In this document: positions 10,654 through 19,366 of the stretch, piece after piece
Position numbering within the stretch: position 1 is the first letter of the stretch
Layout of the letters: the number at the start of each line of letters is the position of its first letter
Assembly: GCF_000621145.1 (NCBI RefSeq)
Contig: NZ_JHZB01000006.1
Span: 98,594 to 162,593, forward strand
DNA: 64,000 nt
Origin: Desulfobulbus elongatus DSM 2908
GTDB lineage: Bacteria > Desulfobacterota > Desulfobulbia > Desulfobulbales > Desulfobulbaceae
Direction of reading: 5' to 3'
Translations under genes and position numbers: made by a program
Notes under the pieces: generated by a model
Told to the model about the DNA's origin: nothing
Database searches by the model: none
The model's input: the letters and a program-made list of their open reading frames with translations, nothing else

Positions 10654-11610
10654 ATGCCGACCGACACGTTCCAGCCGCCCTCGTGGTTGCGCAATCCCCA
10701 CCTGCAAACCCTGTGGCCCAAACTGTTCCGCCGCCGGCCAGTCCTGTCCCTGCGCCGGGAGCGCCTGGAACTGGCGGATGCCGACTTCATCGATCTGGCC
10801 TGGACCGCGCCGGCGGGCGGTCCGGTGGTGCTGATGCTTCACGGCCTGGAAGGCGATCTCCGCTCGCACTATGCCCTGCCGGTGATGGCCGTGTTGCTCC
10901 ATGCCGGCCTGCAGCCGGTGTTCATGCATCTGCGCGGGTGCAGCGGCGAGCCCAACCGGCTGCCCCGTACCTACCACAGCGGCGCAATCGAGGATCTGGC
11001 CGAAGTGCTGGCGCTGCTGCGGGCCAGCGGCCGGCCGGCGGCGGCGGCCATCGGCTTTTCCCTGGGTGGCAATCTCCTGCTCCGCTATCTGGGCGTGGCC
11101 GGGGATGCATCCCAACTGCGGGCGGCAATGGCCGTCTCCGTGCCCTTTGTCCTGGCCGATGCGGCCCGGCGCCTGGAACAGGGCAGCTCCCGCCTTTATC
11201 AGCAGTACCTGCTCGACCGGATGAAACGATCCTACAGGTGGAAATGCCAGGCCGTTGCCTCGCCCTTGCGGGTTGATCTCGACCGGATCCGCACCCTCCG
11301 GGAGTACGACGAGCGCATCACCGCGCCGCTCAACGGTTTTGCCGGGGCCGACGACTACTATGCCCGGTGCAGCTCCATGGGCTACCTGCCCGCCATCACC
11401 ACCCCGACCCTGATCCTCCACAGCACCGACGACCCCTTCATGTACCCGCACAACGTGCCCCGCGCCGACCAGGTGGGTCCGGGAATTCGCCTGGCCATCC
11501 AGGAGCACGGCGGCCATGTCGGATTCATCGACGGGCGTTTCCCCTGGCGGACCGGCTGCCTGATCGATCGCCTGGCAACCGCCTTCCTGCGCGAACATCT
11601 CGCCGTCTGA
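10654..11610 (+). CDS. YheT-family alpha/beta hydrolase
   Basis: A 318-residue alpha/beta hydrolase of the YheT/AB-hydrolase family. The N-terminus PPSWLRNPHLQTLWP is diagnostic of that family. The nucleophile elbow is GFSLGGN, the oxyanion strand VVLMLHGLEG, the acid is in LHSTDDPF, and the catalytic His is in EHGGHVGFID. Substrates of bacterial YheT are unknown, probably esters. The start at 10654 has GGAG upstream and begins the conserved N-terminus. It stands alone, convergent with cbiR (15-bp gap). Confidence 0.85.
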   Translation: MPTDTFQPPSWLRNPHLQTLWPKLFRRRPVLSLRRERLELADADFIDLAWTAPAGGPVVLMLHGLEGDLRSHYALPVMAVLLHAGLQPVFMHLRGCSGEPNRLPRTYHSGAIEDLAEVLALLRASGRPAAAAIGFSLGGNLLLRYLGVAGDASQLRAAMAVSVPFVLADAARRLEQGSSRLYQQYLLDRMKRSYRWKCQAVASPLRVDLDRIRTLREYDERITAPLNGFAGADDYYARCSSMGYLPAITTPTLILHSTDDPFMYPHNVPRADQVGPGIRLAIQEHGGHVGFIDGRFPWRTGCLIDRLATAFLREHLAV

Positions 11611-11625
11611 GTCGCGGTTTCCCGA

Positions 11626-12216
11626 TCAGGGGCGCAGCATCCGCACCCGGTCAACCGCGGCCAGGGCATCGTCCGGATCGAAGATTTCGAAGCAGACCAA
11701 GAGTTCCTCGCGCAGATGGGGACGGGCCGCCTGGAGAGTGGCTTCGTCCAGGGGGAGGTGGTCGATGCGGCCGTCGGTGCCGGAGAGGTGCAGCTCGACG
11801 ATGTGGGGATGATAATGGGCGGGCAGCGGTCTGCCCAAGAGGCTGTGGGTGAGGTCGAAGGTGAAACGGGGGTGGAACTCGACCAGGTCGATCAGGTTTT
11901 CCAGGGCGACCAGATCGGGCCAGTCCTGCTCTTGCCATCCGGGCAGGGGATGGAGGGTCATGTTGAGCAGGGGAAAGCCGCTGGCCGCGAAAAATTGGGC
12001 GGCGGCCAGGGCGTGTTCCGTCCGGTCGGTGGGCAGGTGGAGGGTGTATTCCAGGTCCAATGCGGCCAGGCCGTCGAGCCAGGAGGCCACCTTGGTCCGC
12101 ATCGGCTTGTCCCAGGTGTAGACCAGGAGTTCGACGAAATCGACCCGGCCTTCCACCAGGCGGGCGTTATCGAGGAAATTTTCCCCGGTAAGCCATGATG
12201 TGGTCCCCAATTTCAT
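11626..12216 (-). CDS. cbiR: CbiR-like cobamide remodelling phosphodiesterase (AP-endonuclease-fold)
   Basis: A 196-residue TIM-barrel protein of the xylose-isomerase/AP-endonuclease superfamily: strands with acidic/His ends such as RVDFVELLVYTWD, YTLHLPTDR, MTLHPLPGW, FTFDLTHSLLGR and IVELHLSGTDGRIDHLPL. This matches CbiR, the enzyme that hydrolyses cobamides at the phosphoribosyl bond so they can be rebuilt with another lower ligand, described in Akkermansia and seen near cob genes in other anaerobes. It overlaps the cobT 3' end by 50 bases and closes the cobU-S-C-T run, supporting the assignment. A generic sugar isomerase/epimerase is the alternative. Confidence 0.7.
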   Translation of the reverse strand: MKLGTTSWLTGENFLDNARLVEGRVDFVELLVYTWDKPMRTKVASWLDGLAALDLEYTLHLPTDRTEHALAAAQFFAASGFPLLNMTLHPLPGWQEQDWPDLVALENLIDLVEFHPRFTFDLTHSLLGRPLPAHYHPHIVELHLSGTDGRIDHLPLDEATLQAARPHLREELLVCFEIFDPDDALAAVDRVRMLRP

Positions 12217-13261
12217 CGCGCGATTTCCCGAGAATGGCAAAGGTACCCATTTCCTCGATCATGCGGAGCGAGGCCTCGATGATCGAAAACATCAGGGCGC
12301 AGCCGGTGCCCTCGCCCAGCCGCATGTCCATGTTGAGCATCGGCTCCAGGCCGGTGATCTCCCGCAGCAGCATGGCTCCGGGTTCAAAGGAGAGGTGCGA
12401 GGGAATCATGTATTCCACCGCCTCGGGCTTGAGGCGCATGGCCGTGAGCGCGGCGACGTTGGAGATCAGGCCGTCGGTGACCACCGGCACCCGCCGGGCG
12501 GCGCAGGCCAGATAGGTGCCGGTCAGGCCGGCGATGTCGAGGCCGCCCACCTTGGCCAGCACATCGAGGGGGTCGTCCGGATCGGGCCGGTTGTGCTGCA
12601 CCGCCTGCTTGACCACCGCTTTTTTCCGCTCGAAGGCCTCGTCGGTCAGGCCGGCGCCCCGGCCGACCACCCGCTCGATGGGCGCGCCGGTGAAGGCGTA
12701 GAGCACGGCGCTGCTGGCCGTGGTGTTGCCGATGCCGATCTCGCCGGTGCCGATCAGATCGTAGCCCTGGTCGATGGCCGCATTGGTGACCTCGATCCCT
12801 ACCTCGATCGCCCGGATCGCCTCCTCGCGGCTCATGGCGGGTCCCTTGAGGAAATTGGCGGTGCCGTAGCGGATCTTGCGGTTGATCACCTTGGGCAGAT
12901 CGACATCGACCTGGATGCCGATGTCCACGGCGATGATATCGGCCTTGGCGTACCGGGCGAGGAAATTGACCCCCATGCGGCCGGAGGTGACGAAATCGGC
13001 GCCGATGCGGGTGATGTCCTGGGGATACATGGCGATGCCCTCGGCATAGACGCCGTTGTCGGCCATCATCACCACGATCGCCTTGCGTTTGATCTCGTTG
13101 TGCACCTGGCCGGTGATACCGGCGATCTGGCGGGCGATGTCCTCCAGCTTGCCGAGGCTGCCCGGCGGTTTGAGGCAGTAGTCGATCTCGCGCTGGGCGG
13201 CGGCCATGGCCGCCCGGTCGATGGGTCGGATGGCTTCCAGGGTTTGGGTCAGCAGTTGCAT
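12167..13261 (-). CDS. cobT: nicotinate-nucleotide--dimethylbenzimidazole phosphoribosyltransferase CobT
   Basis: A 364-residue CobT with the expected motifs: N-terminal KPPGSLGKLEDIA, VVMMADNGVYAEGI, the glycine-rich GTGEIGIGNTTASSA, and the C-terminal GEGTGCALMF. It joins nicotinate mononucleotide and a lower-ligand base to give the alpha-riboside phosphate used by CobS. Length is normal for the family (about 350). It lies between cobC and cbiR on the minus strand, in the nucleotide-loop assembly cluster. Which base is used cannot be read from this protein. Confidence 0.94.
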   Translation of the reverse strand: MQLLTQTLEAIRPIDRAAMAAAQREIDYCLKPPGSLGKLEDIARQIAGITGQVHNEIKRKAIVVMMADNGVYAEGIAMYPQDITRIGADFVTSGRMGVNFLARYAKADIIAVDIGIQVDVDLPKVINRKIRYGTANFLKGPAMSREEAIRAIEVGIEVTNAAIDQGYDLIGTGEIGIGNTTASSAVLYAFTGAPIERVVGRGAGLTDEAFERKKAVVKQAVQHNRPDPDDPLDVLAKVGGLDIAGLTGTYLACAARRVPVVTDGLISNVAALTAMRLKPEAVEYMIPSHLSFEPGAMLLREITGLEPMLNMDMRLGEGTGCALMFSIIEASLRMIEEMGTFAILGKSRDEIGDHIMAYRGKFPR

Positions 13262-13275
13262 GCGTATTTATCTGT

Positions 13276-13875
13276 TTATCTGTAGTTGAAACGGATGAGG
13301 ATGGGCAGTTCGCCCATGAATTCGACCTCGCTCAAGGTGGCGTTGTCGACCTTGAACTTCCAGTAGCCCTTGGCCACCGATTCGCAGAAGAAATGGGCGA
13401 GCAGCGAGCGGATGCAGCCGCCGTGCGAGACCACTGCCACCCGCTTGCCGGGATGGGTGCGGACAATCTCCTCGACCACGCTGATCACCCGGTACTTGAA
13501 GGCGGCAAAGGCCTCGGCACCGGGGATGCGGGTTTTTTCCCAGTCGGTGAGCCACATCTGCCAGATCTCCGGATACTCTTTGGCGATCGTTGAGAAATGC
13601 ATGCCCTCCCACTCGCCGAAATGGAATTCCTGCAGGCTGGAATCGGTGACGATCCGCGCCTGGTCGCCGAACACCAAGGCGGCGGTCTCCACCGCCCGCG
13701 ACAGGGGGCTGGAGAAAATGGAATCGACCTCAAGGGCGTTGATCCGTTCCCGTAGCGTTTGGGCCTGGAGACGGCCGTGGTCGTTCAAGGGGGTGTCGGT
13801 GCTGCCCATGAGGACGCCGCTTTTGTTCTGTTCGGTTTCGCCGTGACGGATGAGATAGAGTTTGGTCGTGTTCAT
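13276..13875 (-). CDS. cobC: histidine phosphatase, probable alpha-ribazole phosphatase CobC
   Basis: A 199-residue phosphoglycerate-mutase-like phosphatase: the catalytic RHGET motif at about residues 10-14 (LYLIRHGETEQNK), a second His in VAVVSHGGCIRSLL, and the acid in EFHFGEWEGM. CobC removes the phosphate from alpha-ribazole phosphate, or from the cobamide phosphate, in the last steps of cobamide assembly. The annotated start at 13875 begins the domain; a longer upstream frame only reads through cobS in the wrong frame. It overlaps cobS by 4 bases. Confidence 0.82.
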   Translation of the reverse strand: MNTTKLYLIRHGETEQNKSGVLMGSTDTPLNDHGRLQAQTLRERINALEVDSIFSSPLSRAVETAALVFGDQARIVTDSSLQEFHFGEWEGMHFSTIAKEYPEIWQMWLTDWEKTRIPGAEAFAAFKYRVISVVEEIVRTHPGKRVAVVSHGGCIRSLLAHFFCESVAKGYWKFKVDNATLSEVEFMGELPILIRFNYR

Positions 13876-14651
13876 GACAGCCAGTATTTCCAGACAAGAA
13901 GAGCGACAAAAAGGCTGAGCAGTTCGGCGAGTTCGATGGAGGCGCCGATGGTGTCGCCGGTAATACCGCCCAATCGCCATTTGACATAGGCGGCAAAGCC
14001 CACAGCCAGCCCGACCGGCGGCAGATGGAGGATCAGGGTCAGCCAGGGAATCACGTTTGCGCGCACGCCCCAGAAAAACAGCATGCCGCCGACCAGAATC
14101 AGGGAAAACAGGGTGGCAAAGACCGCCTGCACCAATCCGGTCTGATTGACATAATCGCCGATGCCGCGCTCCTGGCGGGCATAACGGGCCACCGCCGAAT
14201 GCCAGACCAGGGCCATCCGGCCCAGCACCGGCGCGGCCAGGAGGGCCGGAACAGCGCCGTCCGCCGGGATGGCGCGTAGCAGGAGATATTTCAGCAAAAT
14301 GGCCAGCACCACGGCGATCACCCCGTTGACGCCCAGGGTCGAGTCCCGCATGATTTCGAGCATCCGCTCGCGCGAGCGGTAGCTGAACAGGCCGTCGGCG
14401 GTGTCGGCCAGGCCGTCGACGTGCAGGCCGCCGGTGACGCCGATCAGCAGGATCACCGCGATTAGGGCCGCCAGTTCCCGGCCGAGCAGCCAATCAGCCA
14501 GCACAAACCCTCCGGCCGCGGGCAAGGCCACCAGCAGTCCGACCAGGGGCATCCATTTCATGCCCTGGACAAAGCGCTCGGCGGTGAAGTCGATCGCCAC
14601 CGGGATCGGGTAGCGGGTCATGAACTGGATCATGAGAATGAGCGCCTGCAT
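13872..14651 (-). CDS. cobS: adenosylcobinamide-GDP ribazoletransferase CobS
   Basis: A 259-residue multi-helix membrane protein with the CobS core: FMTRYPIPV at the N-terminus, GGLHVDGLADTADGLF (Asp-rich catalytic motif) and RDSTLGVNGV. It joins adenosylcobinamide-GDP with alpha-ribazole (phosphate) at the membrane. The start at 14651 is the ATG before the conserved N-terminus. The 3' end overlaps cobC by 4 bases and cobU lies 11 bases upstream, consistent with one transcript. Confidence 0.93.
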   Translation of the reverse strand: MQALILMIQFMTRYPIPVAIDFTAERFVQGMKWMPLVGLLVALPAAGGFVLADWLLGRELAALIAVILLIGVTGGLHVDGLADTADGLFSYRSRERMLEIMRDSTLGVNGVIAVVLAILLKYLLLRAIPADGAVPALLAAPVLGRMALVWHSAVARYARQERGIGDYVNQTGLVQAVFATLFSLILVGGMLFFWGVRANVIPWLTLILHLPPVGLAVGFAAYVKWRLGGITGDTIGASIELAELLSLFVALLVWKYWLS

Positions 14652-14662
14652 GCCTCGATCTG

Positions 14663-15223
14663 CTACCCCTTGATCCGCACCGGAATACCGGAAACAACCA
14701 GATAGACTTCGGCAGCGGCGGCGGCCATCCGCTGGTTGACCCGCCCGGCGCAGTCGCGGAAGAAACGGGCCATGGCCGAGCCCGGCACGATGCCGTAGCC
14801 CACCTCGTTGGTCACCGCGACCAGGTCGGCCCGACTCCCGGCGACGGCGGTCACGATCGCCTCGATTTCGGTCATCACTTTGGCCTCGACCTCGTTCAAT
14901 CGGACCATGGCCGGGCGTTCCCAATCAACGGGTTGGGCGAGGATCCGGTTGGTGGTGAGCACGGTGAGGCAGTCGAGCAGCAGGCCATCGCATCGCCGCC
15001 CCTCGTCGGCGATAACCGCGGAGGGTCGCTCCGGCGCTTCATGGGTCCGCCAGGCAGCGGGCCGCTGTTGCCTGTGTCTGGCAATCCTGTCGGCCATCTC
15101 GTCGTCCAGGGCCCTGGCAGTGGCGATATAGGCGATATCCTTGCCAAGATCGGCAACCAGTTGCTCGGCAAAACGGCTCTTGCCGCTCCTGGCCCCGCCG
15201 GTGACAAGAAGAATGCGTCCCAT
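14663..15223 (-). CDS. cobU: adenosylcobinamide kinase/guanylyltransferase CobU
   Basis: A 186-residue bifunctional CobU. Walker A GGARSGKS lies at residues 8-15, followed by the family-typical YIATARALDDEMADRIARHRQQRP, then DCLTVLTTN and TNEVGYGIVP. It phosphorylates adenosylcobinamide and converts it to the GDP form. The start is the internal ATG before GRILLVTGG; the upstream extension is GC-poor and non-conserved. It heads the cobU-S-C-T-cbiR cluster. No cobalamin-riboswitch box could be recognised in the 214 bp ahead of it. Confidence 0.92.
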   Translation of the reverse strand: MGRILLVTGGARSGKSRFAEQLVADLGKDIAYIATARALDDEMADRIARHRQQRPAAWRTHEAPERPSAVIADEGRRCDGLLLDCLTVLTTNRILAQPVDWERPAMVRLNEVEAKVMTEIEAIVTAVAGSRADLVAVTNEVGYGIVPGSAMARFFRDCAGRVNQRMAAAAAEVYLVVSGIPVRIKG

Positions 15224-15437
15224 GACTCCACCCCGGTGAAAAAATTTCGGTCCGTTTCGCCTGCGTGCTGCGTGACCCAAGGTCCCGTCTTTAAAAAGGC
15301 AACAGCCTGGATTCGTTTGAAAAGATTATGAAGATCCGGTCGACAGTCTGCTGTTATATCGAATCCGGGACAAAAAAGATAGTGGCAAGTGGCCGACTCG
15401 GTTGGCGATGCCGTTTCCGGCAGGAACGATCGCCGGA

Positions 15438-15875
15438 TCACTGGCAGGCGAAAAAGGTGACATAGGTGCCGACATCGGCGATACCGACCCTGGTCACCCC
15501 CTCTTTGAGCATGTTCTGGTTATGGCCGCTCGATCGCCGCCAGCCATCGAATAGCTTGAGGGGAGTCCTGTAATTCCAGCCGACATTTTCGACACACATG
15601 CGGCTGTCTGCGCGTTCGAACCGCTCGTCGAAATTGCGGTGGCTGAGCATCTTCTGCCGGAACATCTCGAAGCTGTGGTGCCTGGCCAACCGGATGAGGT
15701 TGGCATCAAATCGCAGCGGGCCCAAGCCGTTATCCTGGCGATAGAGATTGATCTGTTCCAGCAGGGTTCGGGCGTAAAGAGAGGCGCCTTCATCCCGCAC
15801 CAAGGCCATGGCGCGGTACGGCAGGGTGATCGACACGAGCATGCCGACAACAAGAAGCATCTGTCGTGACTTCAT
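15438..15875 (-). CDS. secreted CAP-domain (SCP/PR1-like) protein
   Basis: A 145-residue protein with a signal peptide (MKSRQMLLVVGMLVSITLP, cleavage near AMA). The rest is a compact CAP domain: LLEQINLYRQDNGLGPL, LARHHSFEMFRQKMLSHRNF with the metal-site His, VENVGWNY, and HNQNMLKEGVTRVGI. CAP proteins are extracytoplasmic with mostly unknown roles in bacteria. The domain is near the short end of the family. It is encoded alone between cobU and the pilus cluster; its start has no neighbour overlap. Confidence 0.82.
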   Translation of the reverse strand: MKSRQMLLVVGMLVSITLPYRAMALVRDEGASLYARTLLEQINLYRQDNGLGPLRFDANLIRLARHHSFEMFRQKMLSHRNFDERFERADSRMCVENVGWNYRTPLKLFDGWRRSSGHNQNMLKEGVTRVGIADVGTYVTFFACQ

Positions 15876-16546
15876 TCCATCCAGTCCATGAATAGGATGT
15901 AAAGAGGTGTGCCGTCATCCCGGCAACCAAATGCCGATGCACAATACGGGGCAGCGATAATCAGTGGTACAGAGGTCGATGCCGGATGTCAAGAGTGTCT
16001 CCTTCGCTCGGAGAGACAAGCGAGGCAGATGCACGAGGCTCATCAGACTTTTCAGGAGTGTGAAAATAAAAAAACATCATACCGAGAACCTGTTGCCCGG
16101 TTTAAAGCACAAAGGCAAAGGGAACGGGGCGATTGCGGACAAATCAAGGGAACGCGAGCTATCAGGTGTTCGCAACAACCTGTACCAAATATCGTAACGC
16201 TCTGAAATATGGAACAATTAAAAGACGATGGGAAAAAATAAAAAAATAACCGCACGACTTGACAAAGAAAGTTTTTTGTGTGCTTAATATCATATGAAAA
16301 AAAGCCATTAAATCCTGGGACTAGCTCGCTTGGTTTGAAAGGATGCGGGAGAGTTGGTGAGGGGAGATGTTGCGAATTGCATAACCAGGTAATTTTGCTG
16401 TATAAAAATAAGAAAGAACGGGAGTTTGTAGCTCGCTCCCGTTACATGGGTTAATTTTGAGACGAAAAAAATAAATCGTGCATTTTAATGTAGTTAGCGA
16501 AGATGATGTATTTATTAATATGATTATACTAAATTAATTGCCAATA
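15876..16546. other. 671-bp AT-rich regulatory region ahead of the pilus cluster
   Basis: Divergent region between the CAP gene and pilM. GC content drops sharply from about 16,000 onward. The short frames seen here have no ribosome sites or recognisable domains. From 16,250 the sequence is A/T-rich with several possible -10 boxes, so the pil promoter is expected there. An 8-bp inverted repeat is listed separately. I checked for a c-di-GMP riboswitch and could not recognise one. Confidence 0.5.
16417..16443. repeat. 8-bp perfect inverted repeat upstream of pilM
   Basis: Arms AACGGGAG (16417-16424) and CTCCCGTT (16436-16443) with an 11-base loop, about 100 bp before pilM. It lacks a T-run directly after the stem, so an operator or a 5'-UTR hairpin is as likely as a terminator. 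Confidence 0.5.
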
Positions 16547-17608
16547 ATGAATTTCTATAAGATAACCAAAAAGGAGAAGTTGATCACCGGTATAGATATA
16601 GGATCGCATGCAATAAAAGTATGCCAGCTTAAAAAAGTGGGTGATAACTTCAAGATTGAATCGGTTGGATCTGCTGCGCTGCCCTCTGGAGCTGTGGAAG
16701 ATGGGGTGTTGCAGGAACCATCAGAGGTGAGTAAGGTCCTCTCTTTGTTGATGAAAAATCTTAAAATAAAAAATAAAAAAATAGGGATATCGATATCGGG
16801 TTATTCTGTCATTGTAAAGAAGATTAATCTTGAACAAATGTCGGATGATGAGCTTGCAGATTACATTAAATCAGAGGCCGAGCAATATATCCCTTTCGAT
16901 ATTGATGATGTCTACATTGATTTCCAAAAACTGCCGCAGAGAAAGGAGGTTGCTGATCGGTGTGATGTGATGCTGGTCGCCGCAAAAAAAGAAGTTGTCA
17001 ACGATTATCTTGAGATGCTAAGCGGGTTAAGATTGAATACCGTGCTAGTTGATGTTGATGGTTTCGCTTTAGAAAATATCTGGGAAACAGTTGAGTCGCG
17101 ATCGGAAAATGTTGCTTTGGTCGATGTTGGCGCATCGAAGATGAATATTAACATCATCTCGGGAGGGGTGTCCGTCCTGGCCAGGGATGTGGCTGTCGGA
17201 AGCGAACAACTGACCGATCAGATCATGAGCGCCATTGGTGTCGAGTATAAGGATGCTGAAAATATTAAACTTGGCATCGCGTCATCCGGTGAGCATCGGG
17301 CGATTGTAGAGAATATTTTTAACAAAACATGCACACAATGGATCCTTGAGATAAAGAAAGCTATTGATCTGTATCAGGCGAATAATCCGGACAAACCATT
17401 GCAATCCATTATTCTGAGTGGTGGCGGCTCAAAAGTAAATGGATTCAAAGAATATCTAATTCGTGAAACAGGTATGGAGGTCGTTGCTTTTAATCCTTTT
17501 GATAGAATGAATTATGACAAAAGTAAATTAGATGAGCATTATATTCTTGGAATAGCTCCTGAAATGGCAATTGCGACAGGACTTGCAATTAGATCAGCAT
17601 CTTTTTAA
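16547..17608 (+). CDS. pilM: type IV pilus assembly protein PilM
   Basis: A 353-residue actin-like ATPase of the PilM family: phosphate-1 motif ITGIDIGSHAIKVCQL, SAEQYIPFDIDDVYIDFQ-type segment with EQYIPFD, VDVGASKMNINI (phosphate 2) and ILSGGGSKVNGF (adenosine loop). PilM sits on the cytoplasmic face and binds the N-terminal tail of PilN. ATG at 16547 was chosen instead of the TTG three codons upstream. It begins an unbroken pilM-N-O-P series and has markedly AT-rich codon use compared with the cob genes. Confidence 0.93.
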   Translation: MNFYKITKKEKLITGIDIGSHAIKVCQLKKVGDNFKIESVGSAALPSGAVEDGVLQEPSEVSKVLSLLMKNLKIKNKKIGISISGYSVIVKKINLEQMSDDELADYIKSEAEQYIPFDIDDVYIDFQKLPQRKEVADRCDVMLVAAKKEVVNDYLEMLSGLRLNTVLVDVDGFALENIWETVESRSENVALVDVGASKMNINIISGGVSVLARDVAVGSEQLTDQIMSAIGVEYKDAENIKLGIASSGEHRAIVENIFNKTCTQWILEIKKAIDLYQANNPDKPLQSIILSGGGSKVNGFKEYLIRETGMEVVAFNPFDRMNYDKSKLDEHYILGIAPEMAIATGLAIRSASF

Positions 17609-17610
17609 CT

Positions 17611-18162
17611 ATGATTAAAATCAATCTTCTGCCAGTTCGTGATATTGTACGACGCAAGAAATATTTTTGGCAAATCATTGCGGCTTCATTTTTTATTGGT
17701 TGCATTGTATGTGCATTCATTTTTGTTGAATTCTATCAGTTGAATTCAATAAATAAAATAAAAAACGAAATTGCTAGAATTGAATCGGAAAAAAAACAGT
17801 TTGCCAAAACCCTATCTGAAATAAAGAAGATAGAGGAAGAGAAAGCCATTTTATTGAAAAGAACTGATGTTATAAATCAATTAAAGCAATCATCATCGCT
17901 TACTGTACACGTTCTGGATGAAATAGCAACCTTAACGCCATCAAATAGAATGTGGCTAAAAAGTCTTTCGCAGAATGGTAATCAACTTGCGCTGACAGGT
18001 ATGGCACTCGATGATCAAACAATAGCCAGGTATATGGATGACTTGGAGGCATCGCATTATATTCAAAACGTCCGTTTGGCAAGCTCCTCTCTGGAGATCG
18101 TTGCTGAAAGGAGCTTGAAAGCTTTCTCAATTACGGCGAATGTTGATATGCCCAAAATGTAA
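17611..18162 (+). CDS. pilN: type IV pilus assembly protein PilN
   Basis: A 183-residue bitopic protein starting MIKINLLPVRD, the conserved cytoplasmic INLLP motif that docks into PilM. One membrane helix (about residues 21-43) is followed by coiled coil and a small ferredoxin-like periplasmic domain (NRMWLKSLSQNGNQLALTG). It pairs with PilO in the alignment subcomplex. It starts two bases after the pilM stop. Confidence 0.92.
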   Translation: MIKINLLPVRDIVRRKKYFWQIIAASFFIGCIVCAFIFVEFYQLNSINKIKNEIARIESEKKQFAKTLSEIKKIEEEKAILLKRTDVINQLKQSSSLTVHVLDEIATLTPSNRMWLKSLSQNGNQLALTGMALDDQTIARYMDDLEASHYIQNVRLASSSLEIVAERSLKAFSITANVDMPKM

Positions 18163-18197
18163 AAAAGCAATTTATATTTCTGCGTTAGGTTGATTAT

Positions 18198-18818
18198 ATG
18201 ATGTATAGTCCTAAAAAGACAAAGATTGATCTTTTCTTAGATGAACAATATTCGAAGATAAGCACCCGTAACAAGCTGCTGGCAGTGGCATTGCTTACGT
18301 TGCTGTTAACGGGATTGTTTTATATCGTCTTTTACCAACCCAATCATGAAGAACTCGGTAGATTGGCACAGCAAGCATCAACAGGCAATGAAGAGTTACG
18401 AAAGGTAAGAAAAGCGGCGAGGGATTTGCCTGTGCACCAAAAGGCTTTGGAAGATGCACGGATACAATTTGAAACCACTTCGGCGCTGTTGCCAAAAAGT
18501 CAAGAGATACCAAATTTATTAAGAAATATATCTGATCTCGGAAGAAATTCTGGACTTGATTTTATTTCTTTTACACCAGGCCAAGAGGCGCCAAAAGATT
18601 TTTATGCAGAAATTCCTATTGATATCAAAATTAAAGGGCCGTACCATAATCTCGGCCTTTTTCTCGATAGAGTAAGTAAATTAGAAAGAATAGTTACTGT
18701 CAATAATATAAAAACTGAGAAAGTTGACCAGGAAAGTAATGAAATGGTATTGAGTTCGAGTTGTAAGCTCATAACGTATAGATTTACTAATGTTACAATC
18801 GAAAACAAAAAGAAATAG
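18198..18818 (+). CDS. pilO: type IV pilus assembly protein PilO
   Basis: A 206-residue protein with a short cytoplasmic end, one membrane helix (LLAVALLTLLLTGLFYIVFY), a coiled-coil stretch and a periplasmic PilO domain (LPKSQEIPNLLRNISDLGRNSGLDFISFTPG; YHNLGLFLDRVSKL). It forms a heterodimer with PilN. Two adjacent ATG codons begin the frame; the first is reported. Confidence 0.92.
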   Translation: MMYSPKKTKIDLFLDEQYSKISTRNKLLAVALLTLLLTGLFYIVFYQPNHEELGRLAQQASTGNEELRKVRKAARDLPVHQKALEDARIQFETTSALLPKSQEIPNLLRNISDLGRNSGLDFISFTPGQEAPKDFYAEIPIDIKIKGPYHNLGLFLDRVSKLERIVTVNNIKTEKVDQESNEMVLSSSCKLITYRFTNVTIENKKK

Positions 18819-18862
18819 AACGTGATATAACTATAAGCCAATTATTATTGTAGCGATTGAGA

Positions 18863-19366
18863 ATGAATAACGCCGTAAGATATTTGGTATTATGCCTAAC
18901 AGTAGCCATGTACTTTGCATCTGATAACTGTTCAGCGCAAGGATTGGCAGATCAGAGCGATGATAGTCTGAGGCAACAGTTGGAAAACGAGAGATATGAG
19001 TATAAAGCCGAAGGGCGCTCTGATCCTTTCAAACCTTTTGTTACTCCTAAGTCTACCTCTTCCGCTCTTCCCGACCCGAACGAGATTGTTGAAGAAAAAA
19101 CCGAATATTCAGGAATGCAATTATTTGAGCCCGGTCAGCTTGCTCTGGTTGGGATAATGATGACTTCAAGTGAACCTATTGCAATGGTCGAAGATCAGAC
19201 AAAGAAAGGATACATGTTAAAAATCGGAGAGTTGGTAGGGAAGCGAGGTGTGGTGACTTCGATTGACGAGCACCAGGTTGTCATTACAGAAACTGCTCGT
19301 ACCCGCTCCGGACAAGAGATGAAGAGTACCGTTATCATGAAGATGAAACATGAGGGAGATAAATGA
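18863..19366 (+). CDS. pilP: pilus assembly lipoprotein-like PilP
   Basis: A 167-residue PilP with an N-terminal signal segment (VLCLTVAMYFASDNCSAQG), a flexible stretch with the family-typical GRSDPFKPF, and a C-terminal beta domain (LALVGIMMTSSEPIAMVEDQTKKGYMLK). PilP links the PilN/O inner-membrane complex to the secretin. A cysteine sits in the signal region (DNCSAQ), but it is not an ideal lipobox. ATG 18863 is used in place of the TTG two codons earlier. The stop overlaps the next start by 4 bases. Confidence 0.88.
   Translation: MNNAVRYLVLCLTVAMYFASDNCSAQGLADQSDDSLRQQLENERYEYKAEGRSDPFKPFVTPKSTSSALPDPNEIVEEKTEYSGMQLFEPGQLALVGIMMTSSEPIAMVEDQTKKGYMLKIGELVGKRGVVTSIDEHQVVITETARTRSGQEMKSTVIMKMKHEGDK

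Noticed and set aside
15224..15437. Cobalamin riboswitch ahead of cobU
   Set aside because: The B12 box and the typical GCCACTG block could not be recognised on the minus strand; only a few GCCACT-like bases occur by chance.
15876..16546. cyclic di-GMP riboswitch ahead of pilM
   Set aside because: The conserved GEMM segments are absent; only a short inverted repeat was seen.
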